Shown: positions 26,043 through 34,654, numbered from the stretch's first letter. The stretch: 64,000 bases of DNA from Streptomyces termitum (GCF_014650175.1 NZ_BMUL01000001.1:290013-354012); one strand, 5' to 3'. Program-made: numbers and translations. Notes: generated from the letters alone by a model not told the origin.

Positions 26043-26153
26043 GACTGCTGAGCGTAATGACGTGTACACGCGGTGGGTCTCGGTCAAGAGGGATTTCGGT
26101 TGCGAAACGGTCACGCCGTGCGGGGCTTGCGGAGCGGCGCCGGGTGCGCTGAA

Positions 26154-26168
26154 CTGACGTACCGTCAG
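26154..26168. promoter_or_regulatory. Palindromic operator 7 (best copy), monooxygenase/DUF35 divergent promoter
   Basis: CTGACGTACCGTCAG is perfect, and the symmetry extends to 19 bases, AACTGACGTACCGTCAGTT. It lies 112 bases before the monooxygenase start and 87 bases before the DUF35 start. The longer symmetry makes it the likely strongest site of the seven. Confidence 0.8.
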
Positions 26169-26213
26169 TTCCGGGTTCCGGTGCCGGGGAGCGCCCGTAC
26201 GGCCCCGGTCCCG

Positions 26214-26239
26214 CCCCCCCCCCCCCCCCCCCCCCCCCC
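26214..26239. repeat. Homopolymer of 26 C residues in a 5' leader
   Basis: An unbroken run of 26 C lies between operator 7 and the ribosome-binding site (GAGAGCGGAG) of the DUF35 gene at 26255. A tract this long is prone to slippage during replication and sequencing. It lies outside the coding sequence, so length changes would alter promoter or leader spacing and not the reading frame. The true length is uncertain. Confidence 0.85.
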
Positions 26240-26254
26240 GAGAGCGGAGTCCCC

Positions 26255-26662
26255 GTGACCGCCACCCCCGACATCGACGCCTTCACCCGCCCCTACTGGG
26301 ACGCCGCCGCCGAGGGCCGCCTCCTGCTCCGGCACTGCGCCGCCTGCGACCGCCCCCACCACTATCCGCGCGAGTTCTGCCCGCACTGCTGGAGCGAGGA
26401 CGTCCGCTGGACGGAGGCGAGCGGCCGGGCGGTGCTCTACACCTGGTCCGTCGTCCACCGCAACGACCTCCCGCCCTTCGGCGACCGCGTCCCCTACGTG
26501 GCCGCCGTCGTGGACCTGGCGGAGGGCCCGCGCGTGATGACCGAGGTCGTCGGCGTCCCGGAGGCGGACCTCCGGATCGGGATGCCGCTGTCCGTCTCCT
26601 TCCGCACGGGCGACGACGGCGTGGCGGTCCCCGTCTTCACCGCCCGGCCGGACAGGCCCTAG
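26255..26662 (+). CDS. Zn-ribbon/OB-fold protein (DUF35, thiolase or aldolase partner type)
   Basis: A 135-residue protein. A rubredoxin-like zinc ribbon (Cys 28, 31, 42, 45: CAAC...CPHC) is followed by an OB fold from about 55 (AVLYTWSVVHR). Proteins of this type are partners of nonspecific lipid-transfer thiolases or of retro-aldolases (for example ChsH2-Ltp2 in mycobacterial steroid side-chain removal) and bind acyl-CoA. No thiolase gene is in the window, so its partner lies elsewhere or it acts otherwise. GTG start with a GAGAGCGGAG site. It is preceded by a 26-C run and operator 7, and its stop overlaps the convergent kinase gene by 4 bases. Confidence 0.85.
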   Translation: MTATPDIDAFTRPYWDAAAEGRLLLRHCAACDRPHHYPREFCPHCWSEDVRWTEASGRAVLYTWSVVHRNDLPPFGDRVPYVAAVVDLAEGPRVMTEVVGVPEADLRIGMPLSVSFRTGDDGVAVPVFTARPDRP

Positions 26663-28581
26663 ACCGGTCCGGCGTACTTCCAGTAGTGGGGGGTGCCGGT
26701 CTCGCAGCGGAGGACCGACGCCTGGAAGGACTGGGGGACCAGGCAGGCGTCCAGGGCGAAGTTCTTGACCATGAAGCCCTGGCTGGAGGGGCGGTAGGTC
26801 TTCCAGAGCTGGTTCGCCGAGCCGTCGCAGGGGGCGGTGATCAGGAAGGAGCTGGGCTGCGCGTGGAGGCACATCCCCGACTTCTTGCTGATCAGCTGGA
26901 AGGTGCCGTCCGACTTGCCCACGTATTTCCAGGTGAAGGAGTACGTGCCCATGGCGTTGCTCGCCTCGCCGCACTTGGTGGCGGCGACCTGGGCGCCGTA
27001 GCTGAAGACGACCTCCGCGAGGCAGTCGGTGGTGCCCGAGTTCCGGAGGGAGTAGTACTTCGCCGTCGTCGCCGGAGGCTTGGGCGTGGTGGTGGCGGGG
27101 CGCGGGGCGGTCGTCCTCGGCGCGGTGGTCGGCTGGGGGGCGGGCGGCGCGGCCGTCGTCTTCGACCCGCCGCCGGAGCCCCCGGAACCGCCCCCGGAGC
27201 CGCCGCCGGACCCGCCCGCCGGGGGCGGCGGGAGCTGGGCCGGGGCGCCGGGCGGCGGCGGGGCCGCCGACGAGGGCCCGCCGGGCGGCGCGGCGGAGGA
27301 GGGGCCCGAGGCGGACGGGGAGGCGGAGGCCGTGGTGGTCGGGGCGCCGGGGGAGGCCGGGCCGGGCTGCTGCGGGGCCGCGCTGCTCGGCCCGCCGGAC
27401 GGCGGACCCTGCGCGCCCGCGCGCCCGATCTCGTACGGCCCGAGGGCGAGCGTCAGGGTCGTCCCCGTGGTGATGACGACGGGCACGGCCATGAGGAGGA
27501 GCCGGTTGCGCCGCTGCTTCTCGGGCTTCCCGGGCTGCGAGGTGACGAGCGGGTCGCCCGGCACCGGCACCCGCACCTGCGGGGTCAGGGGCGCGGTGGC
27601 CTCGTCCTCGGTGGGGTCGGCGGCCTCCAGCGCGGCCAGGGTCTCGGCGGTCGGCGCCCCGGCGGCGAAGGCGGCGCGCTCCGCGATCCGCGCGGCGACC
27701 GGTTCCGGCCAGGCGACCCCGGCGGCCCGCGCGTCCGCGTGCCCGACGAGTTCGGTGGCGGTGGGCCGGTCGGCGGGGTCCTTCGCGAGGCAGGTGCGGA
27801 CGAGCCCGGCGAGGTCGGGGTCGGTCTCCTCCAGGGTGCCGAAGTCGGGCTGCCCGTGGACGACCCGGTAGAGCAGGTCGGGTCCGGAGCCGTCGCCGAA
27901 GGGCGGCCGGCCGTTGGCCGCGTAGAGGATGAGGCTGCCGAGGGCGAAGACGTCGGCGGCGCCGGTCAGTTCGCGGTCGGCGACGGCCTGTTCGGGCGCC
28001 ATGTAGGCGGGCGTGCCGATGACCATGCCGGTCTTGGTCAGCCTGCTCTGGTCGGCGGCCCGCGCGACGCCGAAGTCGATGAGGGAGAGCCCGTCCTTGG
28101 TCAGCATGACGTTGGACGGCTTGAGGTCGCGGTGCACCATCTCGGCGGTGTGCACGGACCGCAGTCCGGCCGCCGCCTCGCGCAGCAGCCGCCACAGGGC
28201 GTCGGCGGGCAGCGGCCCGCCGTGGAGCCGCAGCGCGTCGTTGAGGGTGACGCCGGGGATGAAGGCGGTCGCGAACCACGGCGGCTTCGCCAGCCGGTCG
28301 CTCGCCAGCAGCCGGGTGCTGGCCCCGGCGGGCAGCCGCGCGAGGTTGTCCAGCTCGTGCCCGAAGTGGCTGAGGAAGTCCGCGTCCTCGGCGAGCACGG
28401 GCAGCACCCGCTTCACCGCCGCGTACGTCCCCGGCACGGCCCCCAGGTAGACCCGGCCCATGCCGCCGGAGCCGAGGATGCCGAGCAGGCGGAAGGCCCC
28501 GATGCGGCGCGGGTCGTCCTCTTCGAGCGGTATCGCACCGCTGCCCGCCAAACTAGAGTCGTTTTCCAATTCCCCCTGCAT
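26659..28581 (-). CDS. Receptor-type Ser/Thr protein kinase with external ricin-like domain
   Basis: A 640-residue membrane kinase. The kinase domain spans about 28-290: Gly loop GSGGMGRVYLG (37-47), Lys 57, HRDLKPSN (150-157), DFG (169-171) and APE (195-197), all intact. A juxtamembrane linker follows, then one helix (361-380) and an external region of about 115 residues rich in Pro, Ala, Ser and Gly. The C-terminal 130 residues have six Cys and a QLW segment of the ricin-type beta-trefoil. The external domain probably binds a carbohydrate, making this a cell-wall or glycan sensor. The gene is monocistronic and overlaps the convergent DUF35 stop. Its substrates are not known. Confidence 0.88.
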   Translation of the reverse strand: MQGELENDSSLAGSGAIPLEEDDPRRIGAFRLLGILGSGGMGRVYLGAVPGTYAAVKRVLPVLAEDADFLSHFGHELDNLARLPAGASTRLLASDRLAKPPWFATAFIPGVTLNDALRLHGGPLPADALWRLLREAAAGLRSVHTAEMVHRDLKPSNVMLTKDGLSLIDFGVARAADQSRLTKTGMVIGTPAYMAPEQAVADRELTGAADVFALGSLILYAANGRPPFGDGSGPDLLYRVVHGQPDFGTLEETDPDLAGLVRTCLAKDPADRPTATELVGHADARAAGVAWPEPVAARIAERAAFAAGAPTAETLAALEAADPTEDEATAPLTPQVRVPVPGDPLVTSQPGKPEKQRRNRLLLMAVPVVITTGTTLTLALGPYEIGRAGAQGPPSGGPSSAAPQQPGPASPGAPTTTASASPSASGPSSAAPPGGPSSAAPPPPGAPAQLPPPPAGGSGGGSGGGSGGSGGGSKTTAAPPAPQPTTAPRTTAPRPATTTPKPPATTAKYYSLRNSGTTDCLAEVVFSYGAQVAATKCGEASNAMGTYSFTWKYVGKSDGTFQLISKKSGMCLHAQPSSFLITAPCDGSANQLWKTYRPSSQGFMVKNFALDACLVPQSFQASVLRCETGTPHYWKYAGPV

Positions 28582-28669
28582 GGGCCACAGGGTAGCCGAG
28601 TGTCACAGGCAACTGAATCGCCGTCAGCGTCTTGTTACCGGGCTGTGGTTGAAGGTTCCGTGAACGCCG

Positions 28670-28703
28670 AAGGGCCTCCCCGGTGCGTACCGGGAAGGCC
28701 CTT
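28670..28703. terminator. Strong hairpin after the FG-GAP gene
   Basis: AAGGGCCT-CCCGGT pairs with ACCGGG-AGGCCCTT across a 4-base GCGT loop, with one mismatch per arm. It lies 65 bases past the stop codon of the minus-strand FG-GAP gene and upstream of the kinase gene, so it should insulate the two. Confidence 0.8.
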
Positions 28704-28767
28704 GCGCGCGCGGCCGGTCAGACGCGCGGGGGTGTCCTCGACGGAGCCCCGCGCGGGACGGGTCCCG

Positions 28768-30987
28768 TCAGAAGACGTTCGTGAACGTGGTGCCCTCGCC
28801 CGCGTAGAGCGAGGTCGCCGCCTTCGTGAAGGGGGCGGACCAGCTGCCGGTGGACCGGTAGAGGAAGGTGCCGCCGGAGCCGTACGCGATCAGGTCGGGG
28901 CGGCCGTCGTCGTCGACGTCGCCCGCGTTCACGAGCTGGGAGAAGGCGCCCCAGCCGGTGCCGACCTTGGCGCGGTTGGCGAAGGTGCCGTCCCCGTTGC
29001 CCAGGTGCAGCCACAGCGTGCCGGAGGCGTCCCGGGCGACGACGTCGCCGCCCGCGCCGCCCGCGATGTTCCCGAGCGCGGTGATCTGGTTGTACGTGTT
29101 CCATCCGGTGGCCGCCTTCACGCGCGGCTCGTACGGCGTCTTGTAGCTGCCGGTGCCCTTGTAGAGCCACAGCACGCCCGCGGAGTCGGTGGCGAGGATG
29201 TCGGCCTTGCCGTCACCGGTCACGTCCGAGCCGCCGGTGAGCTTGTCGTAGTTCCAGCCCGTGCCGACCTGGATGCGGCTGGTGAAGGTCCCGTCGCCGT
29301 AGCCCAGGTACAGCCACAGGACGTGGGAGCCGTCGAGGGCGAGCAGATCGCCCGCCGTGCCCCCGCCGATGTTGCCGACGGCCTCCATGACCCGGTAGTT
29401 CCAGCCCGACCCGATCCGGGTCCTGGAGGCGGCCTTGACCACCCCGTCCAGCGGCCGGTCCCGCAGGTCCTCGCGCCACAGCACGCCGGAGGAGTCCCGG
29501 GCGAGCAGGTCGGGCGAGCCGTTGTCGTTGAAGTCGTGGGGGTTGGGCGTACGGGTGACCTGCATCGGCAGCGTCAGCCGCACCGGCTCCCCGACGCCGT
29601 CGACCTGCGTCGCCACCATCGCCACCGTGTACGCGCCGTTCGGGGCGTCGTCGGTGTACGGACCGCTCGGCCGGAAGACCTCGCCGGACCACTCGAACGA
29701 GAACAGCGTGCCGTCGGTGACCGGGTTGATCGACGTCCGGTACGCCTTGCCGGTCGCCGTGTGGGTGACCGTCACGTCCACCACCGCGTCCGGGCGCGAC
29801 AGCGTCCAGCCCAGCTTCACCCGGCCGCCGGACTTGTCCAGGTCCACCGTGGCCGGGACGTGCGACTGGGTGACGGCGAGCGGGGCGCCCTCCGTCATCT
29901 CGGCCGCCTTGGTGACGACCAGCTCGCGGTACGTCTCCGCCGTGCTCAGGCGGAAGACGCCGATGCTGCCGTCGGGGCGCCGCCCGCTGACCAGCGAGTC
30001 GCCGCCCTCCAGGGCCGCCAGACCGGTCGTCCCGTTGATCTCGTCGGTGATGACCCGGCCGTCGCCGCTGGACAGCGAGTAGGCGCGGACGCCCTTCGAA
30101 TGCCCGTAGACCAGCCAGTCGCCCGCCAGGGTGGCGAGCATGTTGGTGCTCTCGGTGCCGAGGACCTTCGTCTCCCGCTCGGGGACCCGGCGGTCCACCG
30201 CCACGAGGGTGATCGTCGTGCCCTCGCGCTCGTACCAGGCCACGAACGACGGGGAGAACAGCAGGTGGCCGTACTCGATCCCGCCCTCGGAGGCGCCGTA
30301 CGTCAGCACGACGGAGGCGGTGGCGATGTCGATCACGGACCGGCCGCCGGCCAGCGGCTTGGTGGTGCTCGCCATGTGGCCGACGAAGACCTGGCCGTCC
30401 ACGATCGGCGCGTCGCTGTAGAACCGCCGGGCGCCCGCGGGCAGTCCGGTCACGGGCTTCGTGGTCAGACCGGCGGCGGTCTTCGTCACCACGGCCAGCT
30501 CCGAGGAGCCGTCGGGCTTCGGCAGCTCGGCCAGCACGGTGTCCGGACCGAGGACGGTCACGTACCGCCCGTCGAGGGAGGTCAGGTCGATGTCCACGGG
30601 GACGGAGTCCCGGACCGCCATGTTCCGCAGACTGACCTTGCGCATGTCGCGGGCGGAGGGCGCGTCGCCGAGGACGAGGACGTCCCCGCCCGCCGACGCC
30701 CAGCCGCCGCCCGCCGGAATCGTCACCGGAACCGGCGCGCCGCCGTCGAGCGGCGTCCAGGCCATGGCGACCGACGGCCAGTCGTCCTGCGTGAGAAGGC
30801 CCGACGGACCCGTGGCCAGCACCCGGGCGCCCGTCGGCACGGCGGGCAGGGCGCCGTCCTGCGCCGCGGCGGCGGACGCCGCGAAGGCCACCGGAGCGGC
30901 GGCCAGGGACCCGGCACCGAGCGCGGTCACGGCGAGAACGGCCGTGACGGCGACGGCGAGACGGGAACCGGTGGAGCGGTGCTGCAA
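28768..30987 (-). CDS. Secreted FG-GAP/VCBS repeat protein
   Basis: A 739-residue exported protein. With a TTG start at 30987 (GGGGG 5 bases upstream) the N-terminus is a clean signal peptide (HRSTGSRLAVAVTAVLAV, Ala-rich cleavage zone). In-frame ATG 31113 would put 42 unlike residues before it. Residues about 60-390 look like a beta-propeller sensor-like part. A fibronectin-like segment lies near 400-490. The C-terminal 230 residues hold FG-GAP repeats (DFNDNGSPDLLARD, DVTGDGKADILATD, DVDDDGRPDLIAYG), each with an Asp-rich Ca2+ loop and WxYxGxGxG-type strands. The role is not known; these proteins are common in Streptomyces secretomes and may bind or degrade polymers. Confidence 0.8.
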   Translation of the reverse strand: MQHRSTGSRLAVAVTAVLAVTALGAGSLAAAPVAFAASAAAAQDGALPAVPTGARVLATGPSGLLTQDDWPSVAMAWTPLDGGAPVPVTIPAGGGWASAGGDVLVLGDAPSARDMRKVSLRNMAVRDSVPVDIDLTSLDGRYVTVLGPDTVLAELPKPDGSSELAVVTKTAAGLTTKPVTGLPAGARRFYSDAPIVDGQVFVGHMASTTKPLAGGRSVIDIATASVVLTYGASEGGIEYGHLLFSPSFVAWYEREGTTITLVAVDRRVPERETKVLGTESTNMLATLAGDWLVYGHSKGVRAYSLSSGDGRVITDEINGTTGLAALEGGDSLVSGRRPDGSIGVFRLSTAETYRELVVTKAAEMTEGAPLAVTQSHVPATVDLDKSGGRVKLGWTLSRPDAVVDVTVTHTATGKAYRTSINPVTDGTLFSFEWSGEVFRPSGPYTDDAPNGAYTVAMVATQVDGVGEPVRLTLPMQVTRTPNPHDFNDNGSPDLLARDSSGVLWREDLRDRPLDGVVKAASRTRIGSGWNYRVMEAVGNIGGGTAGDLLALDGSHVLWLYLGYGDGTFTSRIQVGTGWNYDKLTGGSDVTGDGKADILATDSAGVLWLYKGTGSYKTPYEPRVKAATGWNTYNQITALGNIAGGAGGDVVARDASGTLWLHLGNGDGTFANRAKVGTGWGAFSQLVNAGDVDDDGRPDLIAYGSGGTFLYRSTGSWSAPFTKAATSLYAGEGTTFTNVF

Positions 30988-31207
30988 GGAAACCCCCAGA
31001 AAAGGAAACACGGGCACGAGAAAGTGCCACGCCGGATCGGACACCCGACGGAACCGATCGGTTGTACGAGAGGAGAAAATCCTCACGACATCGGCCGGGC
31101 CGGAGCGGAGCATTCCAGGAACGACCCCGTTCCGGCAACGGAAAAAGGCCCCGCACCGGCCGGTCCGGCGGGACGTTCCGGGCGCGGCCCGGGGAGCGGG
31201 CGACCCC

Positions 31208-31720
31208 TCAGCCGCCCGTCCGGCCCAGCACGCCCCGTACGTACGCCGCCTGGCCCGCGTGCTGGAGGCCGTCCGCGATCACCGAGACCAGGCGGACGCC
31301 CAGCGTCACCGGGGGGTCCCAGGCCGTGTCCACCACCCGGTCCAGGTCCGCGTCCGTGACCGGGGCCAGCAGTGCGGCCGTCCGGTCCTGCACCGCGTCG
31401 TGGTAGCCCAGCAGCAGCGCGGCCGGGGCCCGTACCAGGCCCGCGTCCGCCGGTGACTGCCCGTACCCCGTCGCCCCGGCCGGGAAGGGCAGCCCGAAGC
31501 GGTCCCGCCACCCCTCCGCACGCCACAGCTGCTCCGTGCCGAAGGCGTCCGCCAGGTGGTCGTCCTGCACCCGGGTGAGGTGCCAGACCAGCCAGGCGAT
31601 CGCATTGGCCTCCGGATCCAGCCGGGCGGCGAGCGCGTCCTCGCCGAGCCCCTTCACGGCCGCGTGAACGGCCTCACGGACCCGCCCGAAGCCGTCCAGC
31701 AGCAGACCGGCACTCCTCAT
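31208..31720 (-). CDS. DinB-family protein (DUF664-like, possible mycothiol transferase)
   Basis: A 170-residue four-helix-bundle protein of the DinB superfamily. The putative metal ligands are His in AWLVWHLTRVQDDHLAD (two His, about 47 and 54) and in DGLQHAGQAAYVRG (about 156), the usual triad spacing. Actinobacterial members include mycothiol- and bacillithiol-dependent transferases. It starts at ATG 31720, whose A is also the last base of the upstream DUF1992 stop codon (TGATG), so the two are coupled. The substrate is unknown. Confidence 0.82.
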   Translation of the reverse strand: MRSAGLLLDGFGRVREAVHAAVKGLGEDALAARLDPEANAIAWLVWHLTRVQDDHLADAFGTEQLWRAEGWRDRFGLPFPAGATGYGQSPADAGLVRAPAALLLGYHDAVQDRTAALLAPVTDADLDRVVDTAWDPPVTLGVRLVSVIADGLQHAGQAAYVRGVLGRTGG

Positions 31721-32130
31721 CACGCCTCCCGGGCGTCGCGCGCCTCCCGCCAGCGGGCCAGCTCCGCCTCGACGTCGAACGGCGCCAGGCGCAGCGGCGG
31801 GCCCGCCGGGGGACGGCGCAGGGCTTCCGCGATCCTGGTGTTGATGTCGCCGAGGATCCGCCGGACCTCGCTCTCCGAGCGGGCCGCCGCCACCGCGGCC
31901 CCGGCGTCCTCGACGTCCTTGCGGAGCCGGAGGGCGGGCGGCAGTACCGCCACCCCTTCCCGGTGCATCTTCTGCTTGACCCACCACAGGTCGTCGTAGG
32001 GGGCCGTGTCGTCGGGAAGGGGCCGGCCGAAGCCGGGGAGCGTCCGGAAGTCGCCGCGCTCCGCCGCCTCCCGGATCTGCCGGTCGACGAAGGACTCGAA
32101 GCTGACACCGGGCGGTTTCCGTTCGGTCAT
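31720..32130 (-). CDS. DUF1992 protein (DnaJ-homologue subfamily C member 28-like)
   Basis: A 136-residue protein with the DUF1992 signature: FESFVDRQIREAAERGDFRTLPGFGRPLP, then WWVKQKMHREGVAVLPPALRLRK. It has no J domain. Members are known in bacteria and eukaryotes (DNAJC28) with no settled function. ATG 32130 begins just before the conserved block. It forms a two-gene operon with the DinB gene (TGATG overlap). The divergent M23 peptidase gene starts 134 bases away, so promoters for both lie in 32131-32264. Confidence 0.85.
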   Translation of the reverse strand: MTERKPPGVSFESFVDRQIREAAERGDFRTLPGFGRPLPDDTAPYDDLWWVKQKMHREGVAVLPPALRLRKDVEDAGAAVAAARSESEVRRILGDINTRIAEALRRPPAGPPLRLAPFDVEAELARWREARDAREA

Positions 32131-32264
32131 GTGTCCAGCGTACGTATCCGGGCCGGGAAGCGTGTGGCGTACGCGGTCTACTGCGGCGGCCCGCCGTCCG
32201 GCACCCTGGTGCCGCTCAACGCGCGTCCACCGCCCCTTTTCCCCTTCCCGGAGGAAGAAACCGC

Positions 32265-33110
32265 ATGCGACACCCGCGTACGGCACGAATCCCCGCCCTC
32301 GGCGGCCTGCTCGCCCTCCTCGCCGGACTGCTCACGGTCCTCGGCACGGCCGGCACCGCCCACGCCGCCCCCCTCTTCAAGGCGCCCTTCCCCTGCGGCC
32401 AGAAATGGACCTACAGCCACCACTCCGCCGAGGTCCGCCAGGCCCTCGACTTCATCCGCTCGGACGGCGGCGCCACCGCCGGGACCCCCGTCCTGGCCTC
32501 CGCCTCCGGCACCGCCTACCGCTACTCCCAGCCGTCCGGCGCCGGGAACTACATCGTGATCGACCACGGCGGCGGCTGGCAGACCTACTACTTCCACCTC
32601 TCGGCCTACTCGGTCGCCCATGGCGAGGCCGTCTCCCAGGGCCGCCAGATCGGCACCACCGGCTCCACCGGCAACAGCTCCGGCGCCCACATCCACTACG
32701 AGCAGCTCTACAACGGCACCGGCCAGTCCATCGTGATCAACGGCGCCTCGCTCGCCCCGTACCCCGGCTCCTACGGTTCCAAGAGCCTGACCAGCGACAA
32801 CGGCTGCGGCGGCGGCACTCCCACGAAGTACTGGGTGGACACCTTCGCCAACGCCACCGGCTACGCGGGCCCGAACAGCACCGACGCCCAGGGCGTCCTG
32901 AACGCGGGCACGAACTACGTCTACTGCAAGGTCTGGGGCCGGCAGATCGGCAGCGGCACCAGCTACAACCACTGGTGGCTCCGCACCGACCTCGACACCG
33001 TCTACGCCGGGAAGAACGGCCGGAACGCCTACGTCTCCGCCTACTACCTCTCCCGCTGGGGCAACGACGAGGCCCGGGACAACAACGGCACCGTGATCCG
33101 GGACTGCTGA
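32265..33110 (+). CDS. Secreted M23-family (LytM) metallopeptidase
   Basis: A 281-residue exported protein. A signal peptide ends near AHA-A (about 34). The catalytic M23/LytM domain spans about 40-165, with ALDF (the zinc-binding Asp), GNYIVIDHGGG, the HLSAYSV segment and the HIHYE pair (His ligands). The C-terminal 100 residues are Cys- and Trp-containing, SH3b-like, and probably bind the wall. Compared with lysostaphin-type enzymes the first zinc His (HHSAEVRQALDF) is present, so activity is likely. It cleaves peptide cross-links in peptidoglycan. The gene is monocistronic with a strong hairpin 59 bases after the stop. Confidence 0.88.
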   Translation: MRHPRTARIPALGGLLALLAGLLTVLGTAGTAHAAPLFKAPFPCGQKWTYSHHSAEVRQALDFIRSDGGATAGTPVLASASGTAYRYSQPSGAGNYIVIDHGGGWQTYYFHLSAYSVAHGEAVSQGRQIGTTGSTGNSSGAHIHYEQLYNGTGQSIVINGASLAPYPGSYGSKSLTSDNGCGGGTPTKYWVDTFANATGYAGPNSTDAQGVLNAGTNYVYCKVWGRQIGSGTSYNHWWLRTDLDTVYAGKNGRNAYVSAYYLSRWGNDEARDNNGTVIRDC

Positions 33111-33168
33111 GCACCGGGAACGGGACCGCTCCCGCCGGGCCCGCCCGAAACGGGCCCGGGAACGGGCA

Positions 33169-33211
33169 GGAGCCCCGCTCGTGCCGCACCTGCGGCACGG
33201 AGCGGGGCTCC
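33169..33211. terminator. Bidirectional terminator, M23 / cold-shock genes
   Basis: GGAGCCCCGCTC and GTGCCGC pair with GCGGCAC and GAGCGGGGCTCC around a short loop, giving about 19 bp of near-perfect stem between convergent genes. A second shorter GGGCCCG/CGGGCCC hairpin lies at about 33137-33158. Confidence 0.85.
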
Positions 33212-33252
33212 TTGGGTACTGCTCTAGAAGATCGCGATCGCCACTACGGCGT

Positions 33253-33456
33253 TCAGATCGTGGTGACGTTCTCCGCCTGCGGACCCTTCGGGCCCTGCGT
33301 GACGTCGAAGCTCACCTGCTGGTTCTCCTCAAGCGAACGGAAGCCGTTCGCGTTGATCGCGGAGTAGTGGACGAAGACATCCGGGCCGCCGCCTTCCTGG
33401 GCGATGAAGCCAAAGCCCTTTTCAGCGTTGAACCACTTGACGGTTCCGGTAGCCAT
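33253..33456 (-). CDS. Cold-shock protein, CspA family
   Basis: A 67-residue single-domain nucleic-acid-binding protein. RNP1 KGFGFI (13-18) and RNP2 VFVHY (27-31) are intact, and the length and sequence are normal for actinobacterial Csp. It binds single-stranded RNA/DNA and acts as an RNA chaperone. GGAGG sits 7 bases before ATG 33456. The mRNA leader may be long and structured: an exact 9-bp hairpin lies at 33523-33550. In S. coelicolor, as I recall, a csp gene likewise neighbours mqnA. Confidence 0.95.
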   Translation of the reverse strand: MATGTVKWFNAEKGFGFIAQEGGGPDVFVHYSAINANGFRSLEENQQVSFDVTQGPKGPQAENVTTI

Positions 33457-33522
33457 GAGCCCTCCTATGGGCCAAAGGGTCGCCCTGCTCCAGAACCTGC
33501 AAACAAGTCTGAAAACTACAAA

Positions 33523-33550
33523 AGCCTGCGGGTTACATGCTCCGCAGGCT
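33523..33550 (-). promoter_or_regulatory. Perfect 9-bp stem-loop upstream of the cold-shock gene
   Basis: AGCCTGCGG and its exact complement CCGCAGGCT enclose a 10-base loop. It lies 67-94 bases before the cold-shock start codon in a region of lower G+C. If transcribed it would be a leader structure. Cold-shock genes often have regulatory leaders, but no known thermosensor consensus is recognised here. Confidence 0.45.
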
Positions 33551-33677
33551 CTGTACTGCAAGGGAAACCAAACTGCAACTTGCGTCGAGCGTAGCACGCA
33601 GTGCTCACGCCGCGATAGAGGGAGAGATCACGTCACCCTCATGTTTGAACCGATCCTAACGCGCTGACGGCCTCGTC

Positions 33678-33725
33678 GATGTCCGCCGCGATGTCCGCCG
33701 CGATGTCCCCGGCGATGTCCACGGT
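33678..33725. repeat. Four tandem 12-bp repeats before mqnA
   Basis: Units of GATGTCCGCCGC: two exact, one GATGTCCCCGGC, one GATGTCCACGGT. They end 24 bases before the mqnA start, in the shared cold-shock/mqnA promoter region. They may space promoter elements or bind a protein. No known motif is recognised. Confidence 0.8.
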
Positions 33726-33740
33726 ACGAGACGGGTCTAG

Positions 33741-34619
<879 letters not shown>

Positions 34620-34654
34620 CCGACAGGGCGTCCGGCAAAGCCCCGGACCGCCCC

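Noticed and set aside
26043..26114. An N-terminal extension of the flavin monooxygenase from GTG 26114
   Set aside because: The extension has a TTA codon and other rare codons and lies before the natural start of the FAD-binding motif.
26686..31359. A 1557-codon open frame on the plus strand, and similar very long frames (for example 58635-61964, 21923-24784 and 8721-10265)
   Set aside because: They lie opposite clear genes, are made of Gly/Arg/Val/Asp-rich sequence without domains, and are expected artefacts of the very high G+C third positions of the real genes.
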